Shown one piece after another: positions 1 to 7,592 of a stretch of 17,243 bases of DNA (its first letter is position 1; the number at the start of each line of letters is the position of its first letter). Source of the stretch: Methanocorpusculaceae archaeon UBA456 (GTDB lineage Archaea > Halobacteriota > Methanomicrobia > Methanomicrobiales > Methanocorpusculaceae); NCBI GenBank assembly GCA_002496395.1, contig DAJQ01000033.1, positions 1 to 17,243 on the forward strand. Direction: 5' to 3'. The position numbers and the translations under genes were made by a program. Under the pieces are notes generated by a model, which worked only from the letters and a program-made list of their open reading frames with translations, did no database searches and had not been told where the DNA came from.

Positions 1-82
1 GTTTCGTATGGAAAGTCAATGCCGTTTCACCCATCAGGAGGTCAAGAGATAGTACCACTTTGAAGAGGGTTTTTCATGGTAA

Positions 83-1297
83 ATGAAGGTGTTGGGGTGT
101 CTCGTTACTCTTCTTGCACTTGCCCTGCTTGTAGCGGGTTGTGTCACAGAAGATGTACCGGTAACTCCCCCTGATGGTCTGCAGAGTGAAGTAGGTATCA
201 TGTATACGGCAACCGGGCAGATGCCTGTATTGCTCTCGACCGGCCAGATCGACGGCTATATGGTATGGCAACCATTTGTCTCTGTAGCTGAGGTTTCGGG
301 TATTGGAACTGTTGTCAGCTACTCACAGGATCTTCCTCCGGCAGGTACCTGGACAGATCACACCTGTGATGCCCTCTCTGCACGCGAGGACTTCATAGCA
401 GCAAACCCTGATTTTGTGAATGCATTTGCCGCACTCCTTATTCTCTCAGGAAACTATGTCCAGGAGAACCCGGATCGGGCTGCAGATATTTCAGCGAACT
501 GGCTCTTTGGTGGCGGGACAATGACCTTTGGTGATGTGAAAGTCGATTCAAAGGATGTTCTTGCCCATTCCATACCGACAATCCGGTTCTCAACCGAGCC
601 CTCTGAAGAATGGCTCCAGAGCAATGATCGCTTCATCGAAGCACTCCGCGAGATCGGCTATCTGACAGGAAGCCTTAAGGATGCCTCACCTGCCGACGTA
701 CGTGCCACACTCTATGACTTCTCCCATTACGAAGCTGCACGGGCAATGGTTGATGCAGGTGAGATCAAAACTCCCGACAAGCTGACAAGTCCAGTCTCAC
801 TTGGGTATCTCCCATCCGATCATGATGCACCCCTCTTTGTTGCTATCAAGGACTGGGAATACTTCAATGAGAATTATGGGATTGCTCTGAAGCCACGGAC
901 AACTGCCCCGGGCAAGGTCGATGTTGCCGATTTAATCGTCAATGGTGAGACGATCGCCGAAGTCAGGCTCGTCCAGGGTGAAGGTGGGGCCCAGCTAATG
1001 ACACTCATGGGAACCGAAGCTATCCAGATCTCCTATGCAGGCACCCCGCCAACAATCTCTGCGATTGACAAGGGAATGGCTATTAAGATCCTGCTTCCAA
1101 CACAGAATGAAGGATCAGGCCTTGTTGTTGTGGCATCTGCTCCGGTTGATGACTGGGATTCATTCATCGCATGGGCTGAGGCACGATCCGCAGAGGGTCG
1201 GCCACTGAAGATTGCCGCACCAATACGTGGTTCGATCCAGGATGTGCAGATAAAATATGCACTCCAGGACAGTGGTCTGGTGGTGAAAGAAGTCTGA
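83..1297 (+). CDS. ABC transporter substrate-binding lipoprotein, NitT/TauT (NMT1/SsuA) type, with permuted halves
   Basis: This is the predicted extracytoplasmic solute receptor of the importer encoded by the next two genes. The substrate is unknown; the family binds nitrate, sulfonates, taurine or thiamine precursors. Residues 1-20 form a lipoprotein signal with lipobox LVAGC, and Cys20 is the likely lipid anchor. The ATG at 83 is the first usable start, because an in-frame TAA sits directly before it. GAGGG lies at 65-69. Residues about 37-230 resemble the C-terminal half of SsuA-like proteins (GQIDGYMVWQPF, then AREDFIAANPDFV). Residues about 239-404 resemble the N-terminal half (LGYLPSDHDAPLFVA, ISYAGTPP, RGSIQDVQIKYAL). 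The usual order is therefore reversed. The family assignment is firm; the permutation is my reading by eye. The stop overlaps the permease start as TGATG, so the three genes form one operon. Confidence 0.85.
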   Translation: MKVLGCLVTLLALALLVAGCVTEDVPVTPPDGLQSEVGIMYTATGQMPVLLSTGQIDGYMVWQPFVSVAEVSGIGTVVSYSQDLPPAGTWTDHTCDALSAREDFIAANPDFVNAFAALLILSGNYVQENPDRAADISANWLFGGGTMTFGDVKVDSKDVLAHSIPTIRFSTEPSEEWLQSNDRFIEALREIGYLTGSLKDASPADVRATLYDFSHYEAARAMVDAGEIKTPDKLTSPVSLGYLPSDHDAPLFVAIKDWEYFNENYGIALKPRTTAPGKVDVADLIVNGETIAEVRLVQGEGGAQLMTLMGTEAIQISYAGTPPTISAIDKGMAIKILLPTQNEGSGLVVVASAPVDDWDSFIAWAEARSAEGRPLKIAAPIRGSIQDVQIKYALQDSGLVVKEV

Positions 1298-2058
1298 TGA
1301 GATGGTATCTGAAATTATTACCTCCCTTTTTTCTTCTCCTTGCGTGGGAAGTCGCGTCGATCCTGATCAATAACCCCTTTATCCTGCCGACACCGGTGTC
1401 TGTTGCTGCAGTACTTATGACTCCCATGGCAGATATTCTCGGAAGTGGGAGTATCATCGATAATGCACTGCTATCTGTCTGGAGAGTTGTGCTGGGTTTT
1501 GGACTCGCGGTTCTCTGTGCAGTTCCGATTGGGATTATTATCGGGCGTTATCGCACCATCGAAGAGCTTGTAAACCCGATCATCCAGCTCCTCAGGCCGA
1601 TCCCTCCGCTTGCATGGGTTCCCCTTGCGTTAGCCTGGTTTAAGATCGGCCTCCTTTCAATTGTCTTTATCATCTTCATCGGGTCATTCTTCCCGATTCT
1701 GATCAATAGCATAGATGGAGTGCGGAGGGTGAACCGTACCTGGATCGAGACTGCGGCAATCTATGGTGCAAAAGGGTGGAAACTCCTTGCATATGTGATT
1801 TTGCCGGCCTCGGCCCCTGCAATCTGGACGGGTCTCCGGGTCGGTTTCGGGGTTGCCTGGATGTGTGTCGTTGCAGCCGAGATGCTTCCGGGCACCACCT
1901 CAGGTATCGGGTACCTGATCATGTACTCATACAACTGGGGGCAGGTGCAGGTGATCATCGCCGGTATGATCGTCATCGGCATCATCGGGATCGGTGTAGA
2001 TGTCCTCTTCCGTGCCGTTGAGAAGCGGAAGTTCCAGTGGCAGGAGATGAACAGATGA
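1297..2058 (+). CDS. ABC transporter permease, SsuC/TauC type
   Basis: This is the membrane channel subunit of the importer, 253 aa, close to the usual 250-270 aa for SsuC/TauC permeases. It is strongly hydrophobic with about six predicted membrane segments, starting at residues 6-26. The EAA cytoplasmic loop that docks on the ATPase is visible as ETAAIYGAKGWKLLAYVILP in the second half. The start ATG shares one base with the upstream TGA (TGATG), and the stop overlaps the ATPase start as ATGA, so translation of the three genes is probably coupled. The sequence gives no hint of the substrate. Confidence 0.93.
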   Translation: MRWYLKLLPPFFLLLAWEVASILINNPFILPTPVSVAAVLMTPMADILGSGSIIDNALLSVWRVVLGFGLAVLCAVPIGIIIGRYRTIEELVNPIIQLLRPIPPLAWVPLALAWFKIGLLSIVFIIFIGSFFPILINSIDGVRRVNRTWIETAAIYGAKGWKLLAYVILPASAPAIWTGLRVGFGVAWMCVVAAEMLPGTTSGIGYLIMYSYNWGQVQVIIAGMIVIGIIGIGVDVLFRAVEKRKFQWQEMNR

Positions 2059-2813
2059 CTGTTATCATCAGAAATGTCAGCAAAACATTCACGGCACGCC
2101 AGAATGAGCCGCTCATCGCTCTTGACAATATCTCGGCCAGGGTGGCAAACGGTGAATTCCTCTGTATCCTCGGCCCCTCGGGCTGCGGAAAGACCACGCT
2201 TCTCCGGATGATCGGGGGCCTCGATCATCCGACTTCGGGGGAGATCGAGGTTGAAGGAACTCCGGTCACCGGCCCCGATCCGCGGCTTGCCATGATCTTC
2301 CAGGAATACTCTCTCTATCCCTGGCGAACTGTCCGGTCCAATGTAGGCTTTGGCCTTCAGATGCGCGGGATGCCATATGAAGAGCGCGAGAAGATCGAAA
2401 ACCGTTTCATCGGTCTTGTCGGTCTGGAAGGATTTGGTGATAGTTACCCCTATGAACTCTCAGGAGGGATGCGGCAGCGTGTGGCAGTTGCACGGGCGCT
2501 GGCAACCGATCCTGCCGTCCTCCTGATGGATGAGCCATTTGGCGCCCTTGATGCGCAGACACGAAACCGGATGCAGAAAGAGCTCCTCCTGATCTGGGAG
2601 AAGACGAAGAAGACGGTTATCTTTGTCACTCACAGCGTGGATGAAGCCGTCTTTTTAGCCGATCGGATCATGGTCCTCTCGCCACGCCCCGGACGGATAG
2701 CCGGGATATATGATGTCAATATGCCTCGCCCCCGTGATCGGACTGGTGTCGAGTTTGCGACCCTCCGCCGGGATGTGCTGGAATTGATCGATCGTCTCGA
2801 GGACAGCCAATAA
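2055..2813 (+). CDS. ABC transporter ATP-binding protein, SsuB/TauB type
   Basis: This is the nucleotide-binding subunit that powers the importer, on the cytoplasmic face. All ABC motifs are present in order: Walker A GPSGCGKTT (residues 40-48), Q-loop QEYSLYPW (Gln83), signature LSGGMRQR (135-142), Walker B VLLMDEPFGALD (ending around 166) and switch His193 in VTHSVDEAV. The length of 252 aa is normal. An earlier in-frame start exists at 2037. The ATG at 2055 was chosen because it makes an ATGA overlap with the permease stop, has the ribosome-binding sequence AGGAGA at 2042-2047, and gives the standard N-terminus. It is the last gene of the operon; a new promoter follows for rpl10e. Confidence 0.95.
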   Translation: MTVIIRNVSKTFTARQNEPLIALDNISARVANGEFLCILGPSGCGKTTLLRMIGGLDHPTSGEIEVEGTPVTGPDPRLAMIFQEYSLYPWRTVRSNVGFGLQMRGMPYEEREKIENRFIGLVGLEGFGDSYPYELSGGMRQRVAVARALATDPAVLLMDEPFGALDAQTRNRMQKELLLIWEKTKKTVIFVTHSVDEAVFLADRIMVLSPRPGRIAGIYDVNMPRPRDRTGVEFATLRRDVLELIDRLEDSQ

Positions 2814-2814
2814 C

Positions 2815-2865
2815 TTTTATAACTCATACTATCCATTTTATTAAGCATATTTTCATAGCGAGGAG
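2815..2865 (+). promoter_or_regulatory. Promoter and ribosome-binding site of rpl10e
   Basis: TTTTATAA at 2815-2822 is a good archaeal TATA box, sitting just after the ATPase stop codon. A start about 26 nt downstream of its centre (near 2845) would leave a leader of roughly 29 nt, which contains GAGGAG at 2860-2865, eight bases before the ATG at 2874. The transcript start itself is inferred. Confidence 0.55.
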
Positions 2866-2873
2866 TTTTTTAC

Positions 2874-3380
2874 ATGGTACGAAAACCAGCAAAGATGTAC
2901 AGGGCCATCTCAAAGAAGGCATATACACGCAGGAAATATATGGGTGGTGTCCCGGGTCTAAAGATTGTCCAGTTTGATATGGGGAATCTAAAGGAAGAAT
3001 TCCCGGTTGCCCTCCATCTTGAGGTGAAAGAGGCATGTCAGCTTCGTCATACAGCGCTTGAAGCTGCCCGTGTGAACATGAATCGTCGCCTTATGAAGGA
3101 AGTAGGCAGGAGTAACTTCCATATGAAGCTCCGTGTCTATCCTCACCATGTTCTCAGGGAGAACAAACAGGCAACTGGCGCAGGTGCAGACCGTGTTTCA
3201 GAAGGAATGCGCCTTGCATTTGGAAAGGCAGTCGGAACCGCTGCACGTGTACACGAAAGGCAGCGTGTCTTCACCATCTGGACGTCCCCCCAGCACGTTG
3301 AGAGAGCAAAGTATGCACTTCTCCACGGCGGACACAAGCTTCCAACACCTGTTTGTGTCGTCATCGAAGGTACGAACTGA
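2874..3380 (+). CDS. rpl10e: Large ribosomal subunit protein L10e (uL16)
   Basis: This is a structural protein of the 50S subunit, the archaeal and eukaryotic counterpart of bacterial L16, placed near the tRNA-binding region and the peptidyl transferase centre. The protein is 168 aa, basic, and collinear with archaeal L10e: [20 protein letters not shown] at the N-terminus, then [20 protein letters not shown] and [10 protein letters not shown]. The start is supported by GAGGAG eight bases upstream. It has its own TATA box and is followed by nine Ts, so it is probably transcribed alone. It is not next to other ribosomal protein genes in this window. Confidence 0.97.
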   Translation: MVRKPAKMYRAISKKAYTRRKYMGGVPGLKIVQFDMGNLKEEFPVALHLEVKEACQLRHTALEAARVNMNRRLMKEVGRSNFHMKLRVYPHHVLRENKQATGAGADRVSEGMRLAFGKAVGTAARVHERQRVFTIWTSPQHVERAKYALLHGGHKLPTPVCVVIEGTN

Positions 3381-3392
3381 ACCTTCAATATC

Positions 3393-3401
3393 TTTTTTTT
3401 T
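3393..3401 (+). terminator. Oligo-T terminator after rpl10e
   Basis: Nine consecutive Ts begin 12 nt after the rpl10e stop codon. Archaeal RNA polymerase terminates at such U-tracts without needing a hairpin, and none is evident here. The tract also separates rpl10e from the fumarase genes. Confidence 0.55.
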
Positions 3402-3405
3402 GCTG

Positions 3406-3449
3406 CATATTTCACGAGTTTTATCACCTTTCCCATCTCATTAGGCGGT
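3406..3449 (+). promoter_or_regulatory. Probable promoter of the fumarase genes
   Basis: Two AT-rich elements could act as TATA box: CATATTTC at 3406-3413, predicting a start near 3435, or TTTTATCA at 3419-3426, predicting a start almost at the ATG (leaderless). AGGCGG at 3444-3449 lies too close to the ATG at 3450 to be a good ribosome-binding site, which slightly favours a leaderless message. I cannot choose between them from sequence alone. Confidence 0.3.
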
Positions 3450-4289
3450 ATGAATGCGCGTGAAGAGCAGACGCTCCGAAAGGCAGTATCGGATGCGACA
3501 TGTGCCTGTATCCATGAGGCAGAGGTATTCCTTCCTCCGGACGTGAAGGCTGCAATTGATGTTGCATATGAATCGGAAATCGATCCGGTGGCACGAGGGG
3601 AGCTTGCCAATATCCGCGCCAACATCCAGGAAGCCGAGAGAATGAATCTTCCTCTCTGCCAGGATACCGGAATCGCCGTCATCTATATGACGGTACCTCA
3701 TTGCTATCCCTTAGCTGAAGCTGATCTGAGGGAAGCCGTCTGTGACGGGGTCAGGCGTGCCACTCTTTCTGTTCCTCTCAGACCAAATGCGGTCCATCCC
3801 CTTTCCCGTCAAAACAGTGGGGATAATATCGGGGCGGGTCTCCCCCCGATCCATATCAGCGAAGGCCCTGAACTTACTATAACTGTTCTTCCAAAAGGAG
3901 CAGGATCAGAGAATGTCTCACGCATCGGGATGCTCCTTCCTTCACAGGTGAATGAGATCCCTGCCTTCATCGTTGAAACGGTGCTGCTCGCAGGCGGCCG
4001 CCCATGCCCGCCTGTTGTGGTCGGGGTTGGGATCGGCGGCACATTCGATCTGGCTGCTTCTCTTGCGAAAGAGGCGCTTCTCCTTCCAATCGACTCGATG
4101 GATACCTATGAAACAGAGATCTGCACGGCGATAAACAACCTTGGAATCGGCCCGATGGGGCTTGGCGGAAGTACGACTGCTCTGGCCGTGAAGGTGAAGA
4201 AAGCCCACTGCCATACCGCATCCCTCCCGGTGGCCGTAAATATCCAGTGCTGGGCATGCAGGCGGGCAACACGGAAGGTGGGCGCATGA
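3450..4289 (+). CDS. fumA: Fumarate hydratase, class I [4Fe-4S], alpha subunit
   Basis: This is the N-terminal-type subunit of the two-subunit iron-sulfur fumarase, which interconverts malate and fumarate in the cytoplasm. It carries the family motifs: LCQDTG with Cys70, KGAGSEN around residues 149-155, GGRPCPPVVVGVGIGG with Cys186, and CWACRRA with Cys267 and Cys270. Three of these cysteines (70, 186 and one of 267/270) should hold the oxygen-sensitive cluster. The length of 279 aa is typical of the separate alpha subunit. Its stop overlaps the beta-subunit start (ATGA). Related alpha/beta pairs act as L(+)-tartrate dehydratases, so fumarase is assigned mainly from the neighbouring TCA genes. 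Confidence 0.92.
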   Translation: MNAREEQTLRKAVSDATCACIHEAEVFLPPDVKAAIDVAYESEIDPVARGELANIRANIQEAERMNLPLCQDTGIAVIYMTVPHCYPLAEADLREAVCDGVRRATLSVPLRPNAVHPLSRQNSGDNIGAGLPPIHISEGPELTITVLPKGAGSENVSRIGMLLPSQVNEIPAFIVETVLLAGGRPCPPVVVGVGIGGTFDLAASLAKEALLLPIDSMDTYETEICTAINNLGIGPMGLGGSTTALAVKVKKAHCHTASLPVAVNIQCWACRRATRKVGA

Positions 4290-4831
4290 AGATCAACACT
4301 CCGCTTGGCGATGAGATCCTCACACTCAGGGCAGGTGATTCGGTTCTTTTATCAGGAACTATCTACACGGCACGTGACGAGGCGCACCTGAAGATGATGG
4401 AAGATGGCATTCCATTTGACCCTGAGGGGGCGGCAATCTACCACTGCGGCCCGGTAATCCAGGATGATCGGATCATCGCCGCAGGCCCGACGACATCCGC
4501 ACGGATGAACCGGCTGACAGGTTTCCTCCTCGATGCCGGGATACGCTGCCTGATTGGAAAAGGAGGGATGAGTGAAGATGTTGCCGCATCCCTGAAAGGT
4601 CGTGGTGTCTATCTTGCCTTTACCGGAGGATGTGCCGCCCTTGCGGCATCCCACATGAAACTTGCCGGTGTCTTCTATCCGGATCTCGGGATGGCCGAGG
4701 CGATATGGGTGATCGAGGTCTGCGATCTCCCGCTGGTTGTTGGTATTGATGCTGATGGGGGGGATGTCTTCTCCCGGGTAAATACAAGGGCACGGGAACG
4801 GTACGACGAATGGATCCACAACCGGGTGTGA
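4286..4831 (+). CDS. fumB: Fumarate hydratase, class I, beta subunit
   Basis: This is the C-terminal-type subunit of the same fumarase, 181 aa. Substrate-site motifs are visible: TARDEAH (residues 28-34), YHCGPV (52-57), GPTTSARMN (67-75), GKGGM (91-95) and FTGGCAALA (112-120). A longer in-frame start exists at 4247, inside the alpha gene. The ATG at 4286 was preferred because it forms the ATGA overlap seen at other junctions here, has GGAAGG at 4273-4278 upstream, and yields the normal N-terminus. Alpha and beta are separate chains here, unlike the fused bacterial FumA/FumB enzymes. The same caveat about tartrate dehydratase applies. Confidence 0.92.
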   Translation: MKINTPLGDEILTLRAGDSVLLSGTIYTARDEAHLKMMEDGIPFDPEGAAIYHCGPVIQDDRIIAAGPTTSARMNRLTGFLLDAGIRCLIGKGGMSEDVAASLKGRGVYLAFTGGCAALAASHMKLAGVFYPDLGMAEAIWVIEVCDLPLVVGIDADGGDVFSRVNTRARERYDEWIHNRV

Positions 4832-4856
4832 TGATGAATGTGTTGATACGCAAGTG

Positions 4857-4891
4857 CTTATTGAATAGCCGCACAATTCTATATGCGAGGG
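4857..4891 (+). promoter_or_regulatory. korD: Probable promoter and ribosome-binding site of the kor-suc-dacZ operon
   Basis: CTTATTGA at 4857-4864 could be a weak TATA box. It predicts a transcript start near 4886, leaving a leader of about 16 nt with GAGGG at 4887-4891 before the ATG at 4902. A second AT-rich element, CTATATG around 4879-4885, would place the start inside korD and is less likely. The 70-nt gap after fumB has no T-tract, so readthrough from the fumarase genes is also possible. Confidence 0.3.
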
Positions 4892-4901
4892 TTTCCATTG
4901 C

Positions 4902-5174
4902 ATGAAACTGGTTATCGATGATACACGGTGTAAAGGGTGCAACCTCTGCGTGATGGTCTGCCCATATAACATATTCCAGGAGGGGCAGCAACCGAATCAG
5001 CGGGGTGTCTTTGTTCCCGGACTTGATCGACCCGAGCGGTGTACAAACTGCCGCCTCCAACAGCTGTACCAGCGCCGCCTCTGTGGAGTATGCCAGACCA
5101 TCTGCCCTGACCAGGCGATCAGATGGGTACAGGAGTCGCCCTTTGAACCGCAGAAGGTGGTGATCGAATATTGA
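4902..5174 (+). CDS. korD: 2-oxoglutarate:ferredoxin oxidoreductase, delta (ferredoxin-like) subunit
   Basis: This is a small cytoplasmic electron-transfer subunit, 90 aa, expected to carry two [4Fe-4S] clusters linking the catalytic subunits to ferredoxin. The first motif is standard: Cys10, 13, 16 and 20 followed by Pro. The second is altered: Cys47 and Cys50 are separated by ten residues from Cys61-x2-Cys64-x3-Cys68-Pro, so the usual CxxCxxCxxxCP run is interrupted. The ligand set of that cluster therefore needs Cys47 or Cys50 as the fourth. It is the first gene of the operon and is read directly into korA. The identity of the complex comes mainly from the neighbours, since pyruvate and other 2-oxoacid enzymes use similar subunits. 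Confidence 0.88.
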   Translation: MKLVIDDTRCKGCNLCVMVCPYNIFQEGQQPNQRGVFVPGLDRPERCTNCRLQQLYQRRLCGVCQTICPDQAIRWVQESPFEPQKVVIEY

Positions 5175-6271
5175 CGCGCATTAACTTTATGCAGGGGAAT
5201 GATGCCTGCGCAGAAGGTGCAATGGCGGCAGGATGCCGGTTCTTTGCAGGATACCCTATTACTCCCTCATCTGAGGTGGCAGAACAGATGGCTCGCCGCC
5301 TCCCAAAAGTCGGTGGCACATTCATCCAGATGGAGGACGAAATCGCCAGCATGGCTGCGATCATCGGGGGAGCATGGACTGGTGTCCGTTCGATGACGGC
5401 AACGAGCGGTCCCGGCTTCTCCCTGATGATGGAGAATATCGGGTATGCCGCATTCACCGAAACACCCTGTGTTGTGATTAATATCCAGCGTGGAGGTCCC
5501 TCAACCGGTCAGCCGACGATGGCTGCCCAGGGGGATATGCTTCAGGCCCGCTTCGGATCGCACGGTGATTATAGCGTGATTGCTCTTGCCCCCTCGACCG
5601 TTCAGGAGATGTTTGACCTTACGGTAAAAGCATTCAACCTTGCAGATCGGTTCCGGGTTCCGGCCTTCCTGATGTCCGATGAGATCATCGGCCATCTCCG
5701 GGAACGGGTAGAGTTCCCCGATGAGGTTGAGTGTATTCCTCCAAAACCCATCAAAGAGGGTATGCTCCCATTTGAACCCGAAGACGATCTTGTACCTGGT
5801 TTCACTCCGTTTGGCAGAGGGCACAGGGTTCATGTGACCGGACTTACTCATAACGAGAAAGGATATCCTGCCTCCACCGATCCCGATCTCCACGAGAAGC
5901 TGGTGGTGCGGCTTGTAGAAAAGGTCGAACGAGCACGTCACGAGATTGCAGATTATGATGTTGTTAACCCGGAAGCGGAGATCGTCTTCATCTCCTATGG
6001 TGCTCCGACGCGTGCGGTTCGTCAGGCTCTTCTGGATGCACCCGGGAAAACCTATGGACATCTGAATCTCAGGATTGTATGGCCATTCCCTGAAGGCCTC
6101 CTGAAAAAATTCCCAAATGCACGGGTCTTTCTGGTTCCTGAGATGAACCTCGGACAGATTGCACGGGAGATTCAGCGGCATGTCGATCAGCCGGTTATCC
6201 CGATTCCACGTCTTGGCGGCGAACTCCATATTCCGTCATATCTTCTGAAATCAGCGGGGGAACAGGAATGA
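5171..6271 (+). CDS. korA: 2-oxoglutarate:ferredoxin oxidoreductase, alpha subunit
   Basis: This catalytic subunit, with KorB, converts 2-oxoglutarate and CoA to succinyl-CoA and CO2 with ferredoxin, or the reverse. It has 366 aa. Visible family motifs are FMQGNDACAEGA (6-17), AGYPITPSSE (26-35), QMEDEIASMAAIIGGAWTG (53-71), TATSGPGF (76-83) and QRGGPSTGQPT (106-116), then a second transketolase-like domain with FISYGAPTRAVRQALL. The start is a TTG at 5171 whose last two bases lie in the korD TGA (TTGA). The ATG at 5189 is possible, but residues 1-6 match the usual family N-terminus, and GAAGGTGG at 5153-5160 is well placed for the TTG. Next to sucCD, 2-oxoglutarate is the most likely substrate. 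Confidence 0.93.
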   Translation: MTRINFMQGNDACAEGAMAAGCRFFAGYPITPSSEVAEQMARRLPKVGGTFIQMEDEIASMAAIIGGAWTGVRSMTATSGPGFSLMMENIGYAAFTETPCVVINIQRGGPSTGQPTMAAQGDMLQARFGSHGDYSVIALAPSTVQEMFDLTVKAFNLADRFRVPAFLMSDEIIGHLRERVEFPDEVECIPPKPIKEGMLPFEPEDDLVPGFTPFGRGHRVHVTGLTHNEKGYPASTDPDLHEKLVVRLVEKVERARHEIADYDVVNPEAEIVFISYGAPTRAVRQALLDAPGKTYGHLNLRIVWPFPEGLLKKFPNARVFLVPEMNLGQIAREIQRHVDQPVIPIPRLGGELHIPSYLLKSAGEQE

Positions 6272-7056
6272 GCGCTGAAGACTGGTTCAGGGAGGACCGC
6301 CTGCCTCATATCTTCTGTGCCGGATGTGGGAATGGCACAATTATCAACTGCACCCTCGAGGCAGTCGACTCCCTTGGATGGAAGATCGATGATACGGTCT
6401 TTGTATCCGGGATCGGCTGTTCGTCACGGGCGCCGGGATATATCAAAACCGACTCGCTTCATACCACCCACGGCCGGGCACTCCCCTTTGCAACTGGCGT
6501 GAAGATGGCAAAAAAGGATTTCAATGTGGTCGTCTTCACCGGTGACGGGGATCTCTCGGCAATAGGAGGGAATCATTTCATCCACGCCTGCCGCAGGAAT
6601 ATCGATATCACCGTCATCTGCATGAATAACCAGATCTATGGAATGACGGGCGGTCAGGGGAGCCCCTGTACGCCAAAGGGAGCCATCTCAACAACCACTC
6701 CCTATGGCATGGATGAAACCCCCTTTGATCTCTGCGAACTGGCATCTGCTGCGGGTGCGAATTATGTGGCACGCTGGACATCGTATCATGTCAGGGAGCT
6801 GACACAGGCGATAAAGAACGGCCTTCAGAGACCGGGTCTCTCTTTCATTGAAGTCATCGTCCAGTGCCCGACAAATTATGGAAGACGAAACAAGCTCCGT
6901 GATGTGCAGTCGATGATAACGTCGATGAAGGATCACGCGCTCCTGAAAGAGAAGCGTGACCGTCTCCTTGCAGAAGGAAAACCGATCCCGGACGATATGT
7001 TTGTTGTCGGAACACTGACTGATCGGAACCGCCCGGCACTTGGGGTGAAAGAATGA
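6268..7056 (+). CDS. korB: 2-oxoglutarate:ferredoxin oxidoreductase, beta (thiamine diphosphate-binding) subunit
   Basis: This subunit holds thiamine diphosphate and the proximal [4Fe-4S] cluster of the Kor complex; 262 aa. The thiamine diphosphate signature runs from GDGD at residue 92 to NN at 120-121. Cys17 and Cys20 (FCAGCG), Cys51 (GIGCSSR) and Cys200 (CPTNYGRRN) match the four cluster ligands known in related 2-oxoacid:ferredoxin oxidoreductases. IYGMTGGQGSPCTP follows the cofactor site. Both ends overlap neighbours by ATGA, so the four Kor subunits should be made in equal amounts. Confidence 0.95.
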   Translation: MSAEDWFREDRLPHIFCAGCGNGTIINCTLEAVDSLGWKIDDTVFVSGIGCSSRAPGYIKTDSLHTTHGRALPFATGVKMAKKDFNVVVFTGDGDLSAIGGNHFIHACRRNIDITVICMNNQIYGMTGGQGSPCTPKGAISTTTPYGMDETPFDLCELASAAGANYVARWTSYHVRELTQAIKNGLQRPGLSFIEVIVQCPTNYGRRNKLRDVQSMITSMKDHALLKEKRDRLLAEGKPIPDDMFVVGTLTDRNRPALGVKE

Positions 7057-7592
7057 AGTACGATGTATTATTCTCGGGATTTGGCGGCCAGGGGATCATC
7101 CTCTCCGCCGTTGTCCTTGGGCGGGCAGCAGCGATGTACGATGGAAAATACGCTGTCCAGTCTCAGAGTTATGGGCCTGAGGCGCGTGGCGGGGCATCCT
7201 CAAGTACGGTGATCATCAGTGATGATCCGATCCAGTATCCAAAGGTTCTGCAGCCAAACCTCTATGTGATCATGTCTGAGGCAGGTTTTTTAAAGTTTGG
7301 TGCAGGAGCACCGGAATCTGCCCTGATGCTTATCGACACAGGGCTTGTCCAGTCCCGCCCACAGTGCCGTTTCATGGAGATCCCGGCAACGAAGCAGGCA
7401 AAAGAAGTACTTGGAAAGCCGATCGTCGCCAACATTGTCATGCTCGGCGCTCTCGTTTCTTCAACAGGTATCGTCAGTTTCGAAGCAATGGAGAAGGCCG
7501 TCCTTGACAGCGTTCCAAAAGGGACCGAAGAGCTCAATATCCGGGCATTGAATCTTGGTCGGGATATCGTGAATAAAGGAGAAAATTCATGA
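7053..7592 (+). CDS. korC: 2-oxoglutarate:ferredoxin oxidoreductase, gamma subunit
   Basis: This is the gamma subunit of the Kor complex, 179 aa, a normal length. It has the family hallmarks GFGGQGI (residues 9-15), where CoA is thought to bind, and QSYGPEARGG (38-47). Its start overlaps korB as ATGA and its stop overlaps sucC as ATGA. The gene order D-A-B-C is a common archaeal arrangement for this enzyme. Confidence 0.94.
   Translation: MKYDVLFSGFGGQGIILSAVVLGRAAAMYDGKYAVQSQSYGPEARGGASSSTVIISDDPIQYPKVLQPNLYVIMSEAGFLKFGAGAPESALMLIDTGLVQSRPQCRFMEIPATKQAKEVLGKPIVANIVMLGALVSSTGIVSFEAMEKAVLDSVPKGTEELNIRALNLGRDIVNKGENS

Noticed and set aside
36..42. AGGAGGT, a strong ribosome-binding sequence.
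   Set aside because: No start codon lies 5-10 nt downstream in a frame that stays open for more than a few codons; the lipoprotein ATG is 40 nt away.
3..86. Possible 3' end of an upstream gene: the frame from position 3 is open and its TGA at 84-86 would overlap the lipoprotein ATG.
   Set aside because: Only 27 residues are visible and they resemble nothing I recognise. The frame starting at position 1 is also open, to 63, so neither can be supported.
4828..4834. GTGATGA, a match to the C box of archaeal C/D guide RNAs, at the fumB stop codon.
   Set aside because: No D box (CTGA) or C'/D' pair follows at a suitable distance in the 70-nt gap; it is most simply the stop-codon context.
4352..5060. 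Long overlapping minus-strand open frames (206 and 146 codons) across fumB and korD.
   Set aside because: They are antisense to confidently identified genes and their translations show no recognisable family motif.
5501..6229. A 242-codon open frame on the minus strand.
   Set aside because: It lies entirely opposite korA, whose protein is well conserved, and its translation looks like an antisense shadow with no recognisable domain.
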